Positions 7,838 to 19,259 of a stretch of 43,710 nt of DNA are shown piece by piece. The stretch lies in assembly GCA_944389575.1 (NCBI GenBank), contig CALXMX010000173.1:1-43710 (forward strand), written 5' to 3'. The translations under genes and the position numbers were made by a program. The notes under the pieces were generated by a model that was not told where the DNA came from, did not search any database, and saw only the letters and a list, made by a program, of their open reading frames with translations. Numbering within the stretch: the first letter of the stretch is position 1; each line of letters begins with the position of its first letter. The DNA is from an uncultured Opitutales bacterium (GTDB lineage Bacteria > Verrucomicrobiota > Verrucomicrobiia > Opitutales > Intestinicryptomonadaceae).

Positions 7838-9997
7838 TTATCTCTGGGCGGCCTTCTTCGCCGCGCCCTCCTGAACCTGCTTGAGGACGTTGGCCGGCAC
7901 CTGCTCAAAGTGGCTTGGCTCCATCGAGTACGACGCCCTGCCGCTGGACAGCGAACGTATGTCCGTCGCGTATCCAAACATCGTTTCAAGCGGAATAAAC
8001 GCCTTGATGTTGCAGAGGTTGCCCTTCGTCTCCATGCCCTGTATCTGGCCGCGGCGGCGGTTGATGTCGCCCATGATGTCGCCCTGATACTCGTCGGGCG
8101 TGGTGACCTCGACTTTCATGATGGGCTCGAGCAGAATCGGAGCCGCGTTCTTCATGGCGTCCTTGAAGGCGAAAATGCCGGCCATCTTGAACGCCATTTC
8201 GGACGAGTCAACCTCGTGGAACGAACCGAACACCAAGCGCACCTTGACATCGACAACCGGATACCCCGCGACGACGCCGTTGAGCATGGCCTCCTTGATG
8301 CCGTCCTCCGTCGGCTTGATGTACTCCTTGGGAATCACACCGCCGACAATCTCGTTGACAAACTCGTAGTGCTTGCCCTTCTCCAGCGGCTCGATCTTGA
8401 TTTCCGCATGCCCGTACTGGCCGCGGCCGCCCGACTGGCGGACGAACTTGCCCACGCCGGCCGCGGGCTTGGTGATCGTCTCGCGATAGGCAATCTGCGG
8501 CTTGCCGGCGTCGGCCTCAACCTTGAACTCGCGCATGAGGCGGTCGCGTATAATTTCCAAATGGAGCTCGCCCATGCCCGCAATCAGCGTCTGGCCGGTT
8601 TCCTGATTGGACGTCACGACGAATGTCGGGTCCTCGTCCGACAGGCGCGAAAGCGCAATCGAAAGCTTCTCCTGGTCCGCCTTGCTCTTGGGCTCTATGC
8701 TCATGGCGATAACCGGCTCCGGGAAGGTCGGCGGCTCGAGGCGCAGCTCGTGGTCGCGCTCGCAGAGAGTATCGCCGGTGGCTATATCCTTGGCGCCGAT
8801 AATCGCGCATATGGAGCCCGAATAGGCCTCGTCGATGTCGTCGCGCTTGTCGGCCTTGAGTATCAGCAGGCGGGAAATGCGCTCCGTCTTGCGCGTGCGC
8901 GGATTGTAAACCTGCATGCCCTTCTTTATGCAGCCGCTGTAAACGCGGATAAACACCAACTTGCCGACAAACGGATCGCTCCAAAGCTTGAACGCGAGAG
9001 CCGCAGGCGGCGCGAAGTCGTCCGAAACAATCTCTAAAGAGGGTTCGTCCTCGTCGCCTTCGGCGTAGGCCTTGATCGGCGGAACGTCGAGCGGAGAGGG
9101 CAGATAGTCCACAACGGCGTTCATCATCATCTGCACGCCCTTGTTCTTGAACGCCGACCCCGGTATGACACCGACAAATTCGCGAGAAAGCGTAGCTTTA
9201 CGAATGCCCCTGCGCAATTCGTCCTCGGTAAAATTCATGTCGCCGTCGAGGAAGCGCACCATGATGTCGTCGTCGAAATCCGCGACCGCCTCGATTAGCT
9301 GCGCCCTGTACTGCTCGGCCTTCTCCTTGTATTCGGCGGGAATTTCAACCTCGTCGAACTTCACGCCAAGCGGGTCGCTCTCGTCGTACATAAAGGCCTT
9401 CATTTTCACCAGGTCCACAAGGCCTATGAACTTGTCCTCCGAACCGATGGGGAGAAACAGCGGATGGGGATTGCCGTTGAGCTTCGTCTTGATGTCGTTC
9501 ACAGCGCCGTAGAAATCCGCGCCGGTTCTGTCCATCTTGTTTATGAAAGCTATGCGGGGAACGTGGTACTTGTTCATCTGCCGCCAGACCGTCTCGGACT
9601 GGGGCTGCACGCCCGCAACCGCGCAAAACACGGCAACCGCCCCGTCGAGAACGCGGAGCGAACGCTCCACCTCGGCGGTGAAGTCGACGTGTCCGGGAGT
9701 GTCTATGAGGTTTATCTGGTGCTCGATATTGGCGTACGGGCCCTCCTTCGTCGTCCAATTGCAGCTGATTGCCGAAGAGGTGATCGTAATGCCGCGCTCG
9801 CGCTCCTGCTCCATCCAGTCGGTGACGGCCGTTCCCTCGTGAACCTCGCCGATCTTATGCACCACGCCGCTGTAAAACAAAATGCGTTCCGAACAGGTTG
9901 TCTTGCCCGCGTCTATGTGGGCGGATATGCCTATGTTTCTCGTGTACTCGAGAGGCTTCGGCCTGTTCGGAGAATTCTTTTCCGATAATTGTGCCAT
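7838..9997 (-). CDS. fusA: translation elongation factor G
   Basis: A 719-residue EF-G with all GTPase motifs in order: [15 protein letters not shown] (P-loop, about residue 27-41), the RGITI switch [17 protein letters not shown], and NKMDRTGAD. Domains II-V follow, including the domain IV segment [16 protein letters not shown] drives translocation and, with RRF, ribosome recycling. It starts [20 protein letters not shown], with a short extra N-terminus. It lies 57 nt after rpsG and 18 nt before rpsJ. Confidence 0.98.
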   Translation of the reverse strand: MAQLSEKNSPNRPKPLEYTRNIGISAHIDAGKTTCSERILFYSGVVHKIGEVHEGTAVTDWMEQERERGITITSSAISCNWTTKEGPYANIEHQINLIDTPGHVDFTAEVERSLRVLDGAVAVFCAVAGVQPQSETVWRQMNKYHVPRIAFINKMDRTGADFYGAVNDIKTKLNGNPHPLFLPIGSEDKFIGLVDLVKMKAFMYDESDPLGVKFDEVEIPAEYKEKAEQYRAQLIEAVADFDDDIMVRFLDGDMNFTEDELRRGIRKATLSREFVGVIPGSAFKNKGVQMMMNAVVDYLPSPLDVPPIKAYAEGDEDEPSLEIVSDDFAPPAALAFKLWSDPFVGKLVFIRVYSGCIKKGMQVYNPRTRKTERISRLLILKADKRDDIDEAYSGSICAIIGAKDIATGDTLCERDHELRLEPPTFPEPVIAMSIEPKSKADQEKLSIALSRLSDEDPTFVVTSNQETGQTLIAGMGELHLEIIRDRLMREFKVEADAGKPQIAYRETITKPAAGVGKFVRQSGGRGQYGHAEIKIEPLEKGKHYEFVNEIVGGVIPKEYIKPTEDGIKEAMLNGVVAGYPVVDVKVRLVFGSFHEVDSSEMAFKMAGIFAFKDAMKNAAPILLEPIMKVEVTTPDEYQGDIMGDINRRRGQIQGMETKGNLCNIKAFIPLETMFGYATDIRSLSSGRASYSMEPSHFEQVPANVLKQVQEGAAKKAAQR

Positions 9998-10054
9998 GTC
10001 TTGCTTGCTCTAATTGATGTTCGCCTTGCGATGGATAAAAAGACGCCGTCCGCG

Positions 10055-10528
10055 CTACCAGCGCAAATGCGCAAAGGCCCTGTTGGACTGCGCCATCTTG
10101 TGAACGTCTTCGCGCTTCTTTACGACTGTACCCGTGTTGTTGTACGCGTCCACGAGCTCCGCTGCCAGAGCCTCCGCCATCGGGAGCCCCTTCTTGGCCG
10201 CCGCCGCTTCTATGAGCCAGCGAAATGCGAGCGTCTGCTGCCTGTCGAACGAGACCTCCACCGGAACCTGATACGTGGCCCCGCCGACGCGGCGGCTCTT
10301 GACTTCCAGCTTCGGGCGAACGTTCTCAAGCGCGCCGAGAAGCAAATCTATGGGATCGCCCTTTTCAAGCTTTTCGCTGACGCGCTCGATTGCGCCGTAA
10401 ACTATGCGCTCGGCAACCGACTTCTTGCCCCTCTTCATTATCATGTTGATGAGGTGGCTTACCAACGGGCTCTTGTAGCGCGAATCGGGAATGCGTTCTC
10501 TTTTTTCAGCTCTGTGTCTGCGTGACAT
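10055..10528 (-). CDS. rpsG: 30S ribosomal protein S7
   Basis: A 157-residue S7, MSRRHRAEKRERIPDSRYKS, with VSHLINMIMKRGKKSVAERI and the C-terminal KREDVHKMAQSNRAFAHLRW. S7 nucleates assembly of the 30S head and lines the E site; in E. coli it represses the str operon. It follows rpsL after 30 nt. Confidence 0.98.
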   Translation of the reverse strand: MSRRHRAEKRERIPDSRYKSPLVSHLINMIMKRGKKSVAERIVYGAIERVSEKLEKGDPIDLLLGALENVRPKLEVKSRRVGGATYQVPVEVSFDRQQTLAFRWLIEAAAAKKGLPMAEALAAELVDAYNNTGTVVKKREDVHKMAQSNRAFAHLRW

Positions 10529-10558
10529 AATTTCTGCCTTGTGATAATGTGTTGCTGT

Positions 10559-10939
10559 TTACTTGCCGGCCTTCGGGCGTTTCACGCCGTACTTCGAGCG
10601 GCTGCGGCGACGCTTCTCAACGCCGACGCAGTCGAGGGCGCCGCGGATAATGTGGTAACGGACGCCGGGCAAGTCCTTGACGCGGCCGCCGCGCACGAGC
10701 ACTACGCTGTGCTCCTGGAGCGAGTGCCCCTCGTCGGGAATGTATGCAATGACTTCATAGCCGGAAGTCAGGCGGACTTTTGCGACTTTGCGGATAGCCG
10801 AATTGGGCTTTTTGGGAGTGCGGGTCATGACCTGCACGCACACGCCGCGGCGAAATGGGCATGCCTTGAGAGCGGGAGCCTTCGTCTTTGAAACGACGAG
10901 ACGGCGCGGTTTGCGAACTAATTGATTTATTGTAGGCAT
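10559..10939 (-). CDS. rpsL: 30S ribosomal protein S12
   Basis: A 126-residue S12 starting [13 protein letters not shown]; the in-frame upstream extension to 11026 is not part of the family protein. The decoding-centre loops [11 protein letters not shown] (Lys 43 and Lys 44) and [13 protein letters not shown] are unchanged at positions where streptomycin-resistance substitutions occur. S12 monitors codon-anticodon pairing in the A site. It is the first gene of the str unit, with a promoter candidate 35-60 nt upstream. Confidence 0.98.
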   Translation of the reverse strand: MPTINQLVRKPRRLVVSKTKAPALKACPFRRGVCVQVMTRTPKKPNSAIRKVAKVRLTSGYEVIAYIPDEGHSLQEHSVVLVRGGRVKDLPGVRYHIIRGALDCVGVEKRRRSRSKYGVKRPKAGK

Positions 10940-10973
10940 ATTTTGTGTCTGATTAAAGAGAAAGAAAAGGGAA

Positions 10974-10999
10974 AGTATATTTGCCCCATTCTTTGGCAA
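10974..10999 (-). promoter_or_regulatory. candidate str-operon promoter overlapping an inverted repeat
   Basis: On the minus strand TATACT (10974-10979) makes a good -10 box 34 nt before the rpsL ATG. A TTGCCA (10994-10999) lies upstream, but the spacing is only 14 nt, so the true -35 is uncertain. TTGCC and GGCAA form a short inverted repeat (10981-10999) abutting the -10 box; on the plus strand the same repeat is followed by nine T residues. Confidence 0.4.
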
Positions 11000-11228
11000 G
11001 TTTTTTTTTGATTTATTTTTCCGCAATCGCGCGGATTGCCCCGTTTTAGCGGCCTGCGCCGCATGCGGGACGCGGATTGCAATGTTGGAATTTTACTCTT
11101 CCAAGCTGCGCAGAGCGCGGCGCAAACTTTGCGCTTATCCGCTCCGCCAGCCCGGCCGTTCCCCGCGTTCGGGAAGCTGCAACCCTCCTCCCCGAAACGC
11201 CGAAAGAGCACACCCGAAAGCCGACGGG

Positions 11229-14200
11229 CTACTCGCGCGCCGAAAGCGCGCTTTCCGCCCCTACGCCCTCCGAAGATTCGCCGCCGTCGAGCATGCCGGC
11301 CCCCGCCGCAAAGACTTTCAGCTTGCGGTAGGCGTTCAGCCCCGTACCCGCAGGTATCAGGTTGCCCATGATGACGTTTTCCTTGAAGCCGGTAAGGTCG
11401 TCCTTCTTGCCGAGCGTCGCGGCTTCCGTAAGGACGCGCGTAGTCTCCTGGAAGGAGGCCGCGCTGATGAAGCTCTCCGTCTCAAGGCTGGCCTTTGTGA
11501 TGCCGAGCAGTATGGGCTCGCCCGTGGCGGGCTTGCCGCCGGCCTCAACAATTCCGCGGTTCGTCTCCATGAACTCGAAGCGGTCAACCTGCTGGCCCCA
11601 GAAATAGTCGGAGTCGCCAGGCTCGGTCACGCGGACCTTGCGCAGCATTCTGGAGGCGATCACCTCTATGTGCTTGTCGTTGATGGTGACGCCCTGAGAG
11701 CGGTAAACCTTCTGAATCTCGCGCAGAATATACTCCTGCACGGCGTTCGAACCAAGCACCTCCAGGATTTCGCTCGGATCCGCGCCGCCCTCGGTGAGGA
11801 ACTGGCCCTTCTTCACCTCGTCGCCGTCCTGGACGGTGATGCGCTTGTTGGCCGGTATGAGATGCTCTTCCGCGCGCTCGTCGGCCTCGTCGCCCTTCAG
11901 CCCCTTTTCGTCGCCCTTCGGGACGATCTTGAGAACGCGCTTCTTGCGGCGAATTCCTCCGAGCTTCACTATGCCGTCCATGCGCGCCATTTCAGCGGCC
12001 TCCTTCGGCCTGCGCGCCTCAAAGAGGTCAGCGACGCGCGGCAGACCGCCGGTGATGTCCTGCGTCTTGGCCGCCGAACGCGGAGTCTTGGCTATCATCG
12101 CGCCCGCGGCGATAGTGTCGCCGTCGGAAACTACAACCTGCGCCCCGGTCGGTATGGCGAGGAAGGAAACCTCCTTCTTCGTCTTGGGGTCGATTATGGC
12201 CACGGTCGGATTGAGGTCCTCCTTGTGGTCGGAAATAGTTATGGTGTTTCTCCCCGTGGATGGGTCGAAATCGCTGCGGTAGGTAAGGCCGTCGATCATG
12301 TCGCGGAACACGATCTTGCCGCCCTTGTCCGCCAAAATCGGTATGTTGTGCGGGTCCCATTGCGCGAGCATCTGCCCCTTCTTTATGGGGGCGCCGTCGT
12401 CGAACGGAATGAGGGAGCCGGCGACTATCGCGTAATCCTCGGCAACCTTGCCGTCCTCGTCAATGATATGTATGTGTCCGGTCTTGTTGAGCACGACATG
12501 CGCGTTCTCCTTGATGGTGACCGTGCGGAGGTCGTCGTACTTGACCGTGCCGCTCGTGCGAACCCTTATTTCAGGCGCCTTGACAGACTGCGCCACGCCG
12601 CCGACGTGGAACGTTCTCATCGTCAACTGCGTTCCGGGCTCGCCTATGGACTGCGCCGCAATTATGCCGACCGCCGTCCCGCGCTCCACTAACTTCTGAG
12701 TGGACGGGTCTATGCCGTACGCCTTCGCGGGAATCGAGTTGCGCTTCAAGTGCGTGAGCGGACTCATGACCTTCACGCGCTCAATGCCCAACGCGTTCAC
12801 GCGCTTAGCCATCTCCTCCGTAATCAGCGCGCCGCTGGGTATTACTATCTCGTCCGGATTGGCGGGATTGCGAACGTCGTCGCTGGAGCAGCGGCCGACA
12901 ATGCGGTCGAAGAGCGAGACAATCTCGTCGTCGCCGTCGTATATGGCCTCCTTCCAGATGCCGTTGCGGTTTCCGTCGTCTTCCTCGGTTATGATCACGT
13001 CCATGGCGACGTCGCAAAGCTTGCGCGTCATGTAGCCGGCGTCCGCGGTTTTCAGCGCGGTGTCGGCCAAACCCTTGCGGGCGCCGTGCGTGGAAATGAA
13101 GTATTCGTGAACGCTCAGCCCCTCGCGGAAAGACGACAGAATCGGACGCTCGATAATCTCGCCGTTGGGCTTCGCCATCAGGCCGCGCGCCCCGCAGAGC
13201 TGGCGAACCTGAGCCTTGTTGCCGCGCGCCCCGGAATCCATGAGAATGTAGACCGGATTTATGTGCTGCCTGCCCCAAGTCTTTTCCGGAACCTTCGCCA
13301 GATTTTCAAACGCCCTCTTGGCGATCTCCTCCGTGGCGACGTTCCATATGTCGATCACCTTGTTGCTGCGCTCGCCCTTGGTGATGGTGCCCTTGTGGTA
13401 GTCGTTTTCCACCTCCTTTATCTTCGCGCGCGCCGCGGCGATTATGGCCGGCTTTTCCGACGGAATGTTCATGTCGCCGATTCCGATGGATATGCCCGCC
13501 AGCGTCGCGGTGCGGAACCCCATCGCCTTCATCTTGTCGAGCACGGGCGCGCTGTCCGCGCGGCCACAGATTTTAAACGTGTTCAAAATCAAATCCCCGA
13601 GCTTGCCCTTCGGAACGGAGAAGTTGACAAAGCCCATCTGCTCGGGCCATATCGTATTGAATATCACCCTGCCGACCGTCGTGCGAATGAGCTTTTTGTT
13701 CGGGTCGCCGTAAATGGTCTTTTTGCCGAAGTCGGGATTCACGAAGTCAATCCAGTCGTGCCAGTGCAGCATTCCCTCGGCGTGGGCGGCCTCGACCTCG
13801 CGGACGTTGGCCAGAATCGGAACGCGGTCGCCCGCCTCCTTCTTCTTGCTCGGCTCGTACGTCAGATAATACACGCCCAAAACGATGTCCTGCGACGGCG
13901 TCAAAATCGGCTTGCCCGACGACGGGGAGAATATGTTGTTGCTGGCGAGCATCAGAAGCTTGGCCTCCATTATGGCCTCGAGCGAGAGCGGAACGTGTAC
14001 CGCCATCTGGTCGCCGTCAAAGTCCGCATTGTAGGCCGCGCACGTGAGCGGGTGGAGCCTGATTGCGTCGCCCTCTATGAGAACGGGCTCAAACGCCTGT
14101 ATCGAAAGCCTGTGAAGCGTGGGCGCGCGGTTCAGCATGACCGGGTGCCCCTCGGTGACCTCCTCAAGTATGTCCCAAACTTCCGGCGACTTCTTTTCAA

Positions 14201-15419
14201 TCATCTTGCGCGCGCTGCGCACCGTATGGACGAACCCGAGCTCCTTCAGCCTGCGTATTATGAACGGCTCGAACAGCACCAGCGCCATCTTCTTGGGAAG
14301 CCCGCATTGATGCAGCTTCAAATCCGGCCCTATGACGATCACCGAACGCCCCGAATAGTCCACGCGCTTACCGAGCAAGTTCTGGCGGAAACGCCCCTGC
14401 TTGCCCTTGAGCATGTCGGAAATGCTCTTGAGCGCCCTGTTGCCGGCGCCCGTCACCGGACGCCCGTGGCGGCCGTTGTCGAACAGCGCGTCTATGGACT
14501 CCTGCAGCATGCGCTTCTCATTGTGTATGATGACGTCCGGCGTCTTCATCTGCATGAGGCTGCGCAGGCGGTTGTTGCGGTTGATTACGCGGCGGTAGAG
14601 GTCGTTCAAATCCGACGTGGCAAAGCGACCGCCCTCCAGCGGGACAAGCGGGCGCAAATCCGGCGGAATGACGGGAAGAACCTCGAGAATCATCCACTCC
14701 GGACGCGTCCCGCTCTCTATGAAGCCCTGCACCAGCTTGAGACGCTTTGAAAGCTTCTTCTTTATCTGCTTGGAGCGCGTCGCCTTGATCTGCTCGGCAA
14801 GTTCGACCTCCATTTTCTCAAGGTCGATTTTCGCCAGGAGGTCGCGTATAGCTTCCGCCCCCATTTTGGCGACAAATTCGTCGCCCGCGTCAATCGCGGC
14901 CTGATACTCCGCGTCGGTCAGAAACTGCATGAACTGAAACGACGTGTTCATCGGGTCGATGACGATGTAACGCTCGTAATAAATCACGCTCTCAAGGGCC
15001 TTCGCCGTCATGTCGAGCATGAGCCCGAGACGGCTGGGCATGCTCTTCAGAAACCAAATGTGCGACACCGGAACGGCGAGCTCTATGTGCCCCATTCTCT
15101 CGCGGCGCACGCGGCTGGTCGTCACCTCGACGCCGCAGCGGTCGCAAATCTGATCCTTAAAGCGTATGCGCTTGTACTTTCCGCACGCGCACTCGTAGTC
15201 GCGCACGGGCCCGAAAATTCTCTGGCAGAAAAGGCCGCCGGGCTCCGGCTTGAACGTCCTGTAATTGATGGTCTCGGGATTCTTGACCTCGCCCTTCGAC
15301 CACGAGCGTATCGTGTCCGGCGACGCCAATCCGATGGAAACGCAGTCAAAGCCCGCGTCGTTGTCGAAACCGAGAATCTCGCGCGCCTCGCGCGCTTGAC
15401 TTGTATTGTTTTCGTCCAT
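11229..15419 (-). CDS. rpoC: RNA polymerase beta' subunit, lacking the second zinc site
   Basis: A 1396-residue beta' subunit. The N-terminal zinc site is intact ([20 protein letters not shown]), and the catalytic [12 protein letters not shown] is at residues 464-475 with the three Mg-binding aspartates. The trigger-loop region [13 protein letters not shown] and the C-terminal [20 protein letters not shown] are conserved. The second bacterial zinc site is gone: where E. coli has EDDCGTHEG and LTCETxxxVCAxCYG-type ligands, this protein has EDDGNRNG and [15 protein letters not shown], with His 890, Pro 897 and Ala 900 in place of Cys 888, 895 and 898. The start at 15419 (MDENNTSQ) is chosen because AAGGA lies 8 nt upstream; an upstream TTG at 15440 is also in frame. 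It follows rpoB after 36 nt. Confidence 0.97.
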   Translation of the reverse strand: MDENNTSQAREAREILGFDNDAGFDCVSIGLASPDTIRSWSKGEVKNPETINYRTFKPEPGGLFCQRIFGPVRDYECACGKYKRIRFKDQICDRCGVEVTTSRVRRERMGHIELAVPVSHIWFLKSMPSRLGLMLDMTAKALESVIYYERYIVIDPMNTSFQFMQFLTDAEYQAAIDAGDEFVAKMGAEAIRDLLAKIDLEKMEVELAEQIKATRSKQIKKKLSKRLKLVQGFIESGTRPEWMILEVLPVIPPDLRPLVPLEGGRFATSDLNDLYRRVINRNNRLRSLMQMKTPDVIIHNEKRMLQESIDALFDNGRHGRPVTGAGNRALKSISDMLKGKQGRFRQNLLGKRVDYSGRSVIVIGPDLKLHQCGLPKKMALVLFEPFIIRRLKELGFVHTVRSARKMIEKKSPEVWDILEEVTEGHPVMLNRAPTLHRLSIQAFEPVLIEGDAIRLHPLTCAAYNADFDGDQMAVHVPLSLEAIMEAKLLMLASNNIFSPSSGKPILTPSQDIVLGVYYLTYEPSKKKEAGDRVPILANVREVEAAHAEGMLHWHDWIDFVNPDFGKKTIYGDPNKKLIRTTVGRVIFNTIWPEQMGFVNFSVPKGKLGDLILNTFKICGRADSAPVLDKMKAMGFRTATLAGISIGIGDMNIPSEKPAIIAAARAKIKEVENDYHKGTITKGERSNKVIDIWNVATEEIAKRAFENLAKVPEKTWGRQHINPVYILMDSGARGNKAQVRQLCGARGLMAKPNGEIIERPILSSFREGLSVHEYFISTHGARKGLADTALKTADAGYMTRKLCDVAMDVIITEEDDGNRNGIWKEAIYDGDDEIVSLFDRIVGRCSSDDVRNPANPDEIVIPSGALITEEMAKRVNALGIERVKVMSPLTHLKRNSIPAKAYGIDPSTQKLVERGTAVGIIAAQSIGEPGTQLTMRTFHVGGVAQSVKAPEIRVRTSGTVKYDDLRTVTIKENAHVVLNKTGHIHIIDEDGKVAEDYAIVAGSLIPFDDGAPIKKGQMLAQWDPHNIPILADKGGKIVFRDMIDGLTYRSDFDPSTGRNTITISDHKEDLNPTVAIIDPKTKKEVSFLAIPTGAQVVVSDGDTIAAGAMIAKTPRSAAKTQDITGGLPRVADLFEARRPKEAAEMARMDGIVKLGGIRRKKRVLKIVPKGDEKGLKGDEADERAEEHLIPANKRITVQDGDEVKKGQFLTEGGADPSEILEVLGSNAVQEYILREIQKVYRSQGVTINDKHIEVIASRMLRKVRVTEPGDSDYFWGQQVDRFEFMETNRGIVEAGGKPATGEPILLGITKASLETESFISAASFQETTRVLTEAATLGKKDDLTGFKENVIMGNLIPAGTGLNAYRKLKVFAAGAGMLDGGESSEGVGAESALSARE

Positions 15420-15455
15420 AAAAGAGTCCTTTTTTTGCAAGTGTTCCGGCGGAAA

Positions 15456-18400
15456 TTAGGCGTCGTTCGTCTCCGGCCTGATGTTCAGGCACAGACCCTG
15501 AATCTCCTTCATCAAGACGTTGAAGGACTGCGGCGTCCCGGCCTGAAGGGAGCTGTCCCCCTTGACAAGCTGCTCGTAGATCTTCGTGCGCCCCTGAACG
15601 TCGTCGCTCTTGACCGTCAGAAGCTCCTGGAGCGTGTAAGCCGCCCCGTACGCCTCCAACGCCCAAACCTCCATCTCTCCGAAACGCTGGCCGCCGTACT
15701 GCGCCTTGCCGCCCAAAGGCTGCTGGGTTATCAGGCTGTACGGCCCCACCGCGCGGGCGTGAATCTTGTCGGCCACAAGGTGGTTGAGCTTCATCATGTA
15801 GATGTACCCGACAACCACGGGCTGGTCGAAATATTCGCCGGTAAGCCCGTCGAGCAGGCGTATCTTGCCGCTCTCCGGCATTCCCGACTGCTTCAAATAT
15901 CCGCGAATGTCCTTCTCGCTTATGCCGTCGAATATCGGAGTGGCCACCTTCAGACCGAGCTTCTTGCACGCCCAGCCCAAGTGCGTCTCCAAAACCTGGC
16001 CGACATTCATTCGAGAGGGAACGCCCATCGGATTCAGGCAGATTTCAACGGGCGTGCCGTCGGGCAGGTAGGGCATGTCCTCCTCAGGAACTATGCGCGC
16101 GACCACGCCCTCGTTCCCGTGGAGCCCCGCCATCTTGTCGCCAACCTGAATCTTGCGCTTGGTCGCAATGTAAACCTTCACGCTCTTGATTGTGTTCTGG
16201 TCGGAACCGTCGCCGTTTTCGATGGAATCGACCTTGCGGGCGCGCTCGTTCTCTATCTCGTCAAACCGCCGCTGGTAGCCGTCGATAATCTCCATTATCT
16301 TTATGCGCACGGGCGACGGATCTATGTCTATGTCCTTTGAAATGGCGGCCAAGCGGCGCAGGAGAGTCTTGGTAATCTTCCTGTTGGCCGGTATGATGAC
16401 CTCGCCGGTGGATTTGTTGCGGACGTCGAGGGGAATCTTCTCGCCCAAAAGAACGTTGGAGAGCGCCTCCGTCAGTTCGTCGCGCAGTTTGTCGAACTGG
16501 GCGCGGTGCTCCTCGTTGACCTTCCTGGTGCGGCGGCGCACGTCGCTGGGATTGAGCTTTTCGCTCTCGTGCTCCGACTTCGTGGAGCGCTTAACGTCCA
16601 TCACTATCCCCTTGACCCCGGACGGTACCAAAAGCGACGTGTCCTTTACGTCCGCGGCCTTCTCTCCGAAAATCGCGCGCAGAAGCTTCTCTTCCGGAGC
16701 CAGCTCCGTCTCGCTCTTGGGCGTGATTTTGCCGACGAGAATGTCGCCCGCCTTGACCTCCGCCCCGACGCGTATCACGCCGTCGCGGTCGAGGTTCCTG
16801 AGCGCGTCGTCGCCGACATTCGGAATATCGCGCGTGATCTCCTCCGGCCCGAGCTTCGTGTCGCGCGCGGTGACCTCGTACTCCTCTATGTGAACCGACG
16901 TGAACACGTCGTTTTTAATCAGCTTTTCCGAAAGAAGTATGGCGTCCTCAAAGTTGTACCCGTTCCACGGCATGAAGGCCACAAGAACGTTCTTTCCCAA
17001 AGCCAGCTCGCCGCCGTCCGTCGCCGCGCCGTCCGCAAGAACGGTACCCACGCGAACGACGTCGCCCTTCTTTGCCACGGGCTTTTGGTTGAAGCACGTG
17101 CAGGCGTTCGAGCGCATGAACTTGCGCAGCTCGTAAACGTATATCCCCTTTTCCTTGTCGGTCTTGAGCTTGCCGGAAGTCTTCTTCGGCATCTCCCCGT
17201 CCGGAGTGACGACTATCCTCTTGGCGTCCACGCTGGCGATCTTGCCGTCCGACTCCGAAAGTATCACCGTGCGCGAGTCCGACGCGACGCGCGCCTCTAT
17301 ACCCGTGGCGACATACGGAGCCTGCGTCTTGAGAAGCGGAACCCCCTGGCGCTGCATGTTTGAACCCATCAGCGCGCGGTTTGCGTCGTCGTGCTCGAGG
17401 AACGGTATCAGACCCGCCGCAACCGACACGAGCTGCTTGGGGCTTACGTCCATGTAGTCGACGTCCGCCGGATCGACTTCGCTGACCTCGTCGAACTTCC
17501 TCGCCGTGACGCGGCCGACAAGCCTTCCGTCCTTGATTTCGCTGTTGGCCTGCGCCACCGTAAGGCCCTCTTCGTCGTCCGCAGACAGGTACTCTATCTT
17601 GTTGAGCACCCTGCCGTTCTCAACCTTCCTGTAAGGCGTCTCTATAAAGCCGAACTCGTTTATGCGCGCGTAGCACGAAAGGGAGTTTATCAAGCCGATA
17701 TTCGGGCCTTCCGGCGTCTCAATCGGACAAATCCTGCCGTAGTGCGACGCGTGGACGTCGCGAACCTCAAAGCCCGCGCGCTCGCGGCTCAAGCCGCCCT
17801 GCCCGAGCGCAGAAAGACGGCGCTTGTGCGTAAGCTCGGAAAGCGGGTTTATCTGGTCCATGAACTGCGAAAGCTGGTTGCGCGCAAAGAAGTCGCGTAT
17901 CACCGTGGTCATGGCCTTCGTGTTGACGAGGCGGCTCGGAGTGAGCGAGTCGCTGTTCTGGTCGGAGCCGTTCATCCGCTCGCGGATAACCTTTTCCGTG
18001 CGCGCCAAACCTATGCGGCACTGATTCGCCAAAAGCTCGCCCGCCGTGCGGACGCGGCGGCTGCCCAAATTGTCGATGTCGTCGATTACGCCGTCGCCCT
18101 TCTTCAGGCGGCAGAGATACTTCGTGGCCTCCACGATGTCCTCGCTGGTCAGTATCCTGGTGTCCAGCGGAGTCTTCAGACCCAATTTCTGGTTTATCTT
18201 GAAACGCCCGACGCGGCCGAGGTCATAGCGCTTCGGGTCGCGCAGAGTGCGGCGCATGAGCACGCGCGCATTCTCTATCGTCACGGGCTCGCCCGGGCGC
18301 AGCTGCGTGTAAATGTACTTGAGAGCGCTCTCCTCGTTCTTGGTCTTGTCCTTCTTTATCGCGCGGACTATCGCGCCGTCGTCAACCGTCGTGTCGATTA

Positions 18401-19214
18401 CCTTTATCTCCTGAATGTTGGCGGCTTTGAACTTTTGGACGGCGATGGTCGTGAGAGTCTCGTACTGCTTCAGCAAAACCACGCCCTTGTCGGTATCCGT
18501 GACGGCCTCCGCCAAGACGTAGTGCGAAATGTTATCCATCTTGAGCGCCTTGTTTACGGACAAATCCTCCACCTTGTAGAACAGATTGACAATCTCCTGG
18601 TCGGAGCTGTGGCCAAAGGCGCGAAGCAAAGTTGTGATCAAAAATTTGCGGCGGCGGCGGCGGCGGTCTATGTAGACGTACAGCAAATCGTTCTGGTCGA
18701 ACTGAACTTCCACCCAAGTGCCGCGGTCGGGAATGAGACGGTAGGAAAACAAAACCTTGTCGGAGCTGTGCACGCTCTCCTCAAAGCATATGCCGGGGCT
18801 GCGGTGAAGCTGGCTTACGACGACGCGCTCGGCCCCGTTTACGATAAAGCTGCCGCTGGCGGTCATCATGTTGATGTCGCCCATAAAAATGCGCTCTTCC
18901 TGAGTGCGGTCGCCCTCGCGCAGGCGAAAAGTGACGTAGAGGGCTACGGAATATGTCGCGCCTTCCCTTATGCACTCAACCTCGCTCATCTTCGGCCCCA
19001 CCAATTCGTAGGAGACGTATTCGAGCTTGTGCTTGCCGTCGTAGCTCTCTATGGGGAATATCTCGCTGAAAACCGCGTGCAGACCCTTCATTTCCCTCTT
19101 GGACGGAGGAACGTCCTTCTGCAGGAAATCGGCGTACGACTTGACCTGGTTCTCAATGAGATTCGGAAGGGGCAATACTTCCTTCAGCTTTCCAAAATTT
19201 TTTCGCTCTGACAT
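15456..19214 (-). CDS. rpoB: RNA polymerase beta subunit
   Basis: A 1252-residue beta subunit starting MSERKNFGKLKEVLPLPNLI. The rifampicin-binding region LSQFMDQINPLSELTHKRRL is present, with Asp 453, His 463 and Ser 468 matching the E. coli sensitive residues 516, 526 and 531. Within it, Ile 455 replaces the usual Asn and Gln 472 replaces the usual Pro of ALGPGG. The C-terminal GGKAQYGGQRFGEMEVWALE is conserved. No good Shine-Dalgarno sequence lies close to the ATG; an AGAGGG occurs about 30 nt upstream. A 1064-nt gene-free region separates it from rplL, far longer than usual. Confidence 0.98.
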   Translation of the reverse strand: MSERKNFGKLKEVLPLPNLIENQVKSYADFLQKDVPPSKREMKGLHAVFSEIFPIESYDGKHKLEYVSYELVGPKMSEVECIREGATYSVALYVTFRLREGDRTQEERIFMGDINMMTASGSFIVNGAERVVVSQLHRSPGICFEESVHSSDKVLFSYRLIPDRGTWVEVQFDQNDLLYVYIDRRRRRRKFLITTLLRAFGHSSDQEIVNLFYKVEDLSVNKALKMDNISHYVLAEAVTDTDKGVVLLKQYETLTTIAVQKFKAANIQEIKVIDTTVDDGAIVRAIKKDKTKNEESALKYIYTQLRPGEPVTIENARVLMRRTLRDPKRYDLGRVGRFKINQKLGLKTPLDTRILTSEDIVEATKYLCRLKKGDGVIDDIDNLGSRRVRTAGELLANQCRIGLARTEKVIRERMNGSDQNSDSLTPSRLVNTKAMTTVIRDFFARNQLSQFMDQINPLSELTHKRRLSALGQGGLSRERAGFEVRDVHASHYGRICPIETPEGPNIGLINSLSCYARINEFGFIETPYRKVENGRVLNKIEYLSADDEEGLTVAQANSEIKDGRLVGRVTARKFDEVSEVDPADVDYMDVSPKQLVSVAAGLIPFLEHDDANRALMGSNMQRQGVPLLKTQAPYVATGIEARVASDSRTVILSESDGKIASVDAKRIVVTPDGEMPKKTSGKLKTDKEKGIYVYELRKFMRSNACTCFNQKPVAKKGDVVRVGTVLADGAATDGGELALGKNVLVAFMPWNGYNFEDAILLSEKLIKNDVFTSVHIEEYEVTARDTKLGPEEITRDIPNVGDDALRNLDRDGVIRVGAEVKAGDILVGKITPKSETELAPEEKLLRAIFGEKAADVKDTSLLVPSGVKGIVMDVKRSTKSEHESEKLNPSDVRRRTRKVNEEHRAQFDKLRDELTEALSNVLLGEKIPLDVRNKSTGEVIIPANRKITKTLLRRLAAISKDIDIDPSPVRIKIMEIIDGYQRRFDEIENERARKVDSIENGDGSDQNTIKSVKVYIATKRKIQVGDKMAGLHGNEGVVARIVPEEDMPYLPDGTPVEICLNPMGVPSRMNVGQVLETHLGWACKKLGLKVATPIFDGISEKDIRGYLKQSGMPESGKIRLLDGLTGEYFDQPVVVGYIYMMKLNHLVADKIHARAVGPYSLITQQPLGGKAQYGGQRFGEMEVWALEAYGAAYTLQELLTVKSDDVQGRTKIYEQLVKGDSSLQAGTPQSFNVLMKEIQGLCLNIRPETNDA

Positions 19215-19247
19215 ATTCTTGGATTTTTAAATGTTTGTTCCCTCTCG

Positions 19248-19259
19248 ATTTTTACGAAT
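19248..19259. repeat. left arm of a 12-bp inverted repeat
   Basis: ATTTTTACGAAT, flanked so that CGATT and AATCG also make a local 5-bp hairpin. Its exact reverse complement occurs at 20127-20138. It lies 33 nt upstream of the rpoB start codon. Confidence 0.6.

Noticed and set aside
10981-11010. Plus-strand intrinsic terminator (TTGCC/GGCAA plus nine T residues) upstream of rpsL
   Set aside because: The stem is only 5 bp and A+T-containing, and no plus-strand gene precedes it; it is more simply part of the str promoter region.
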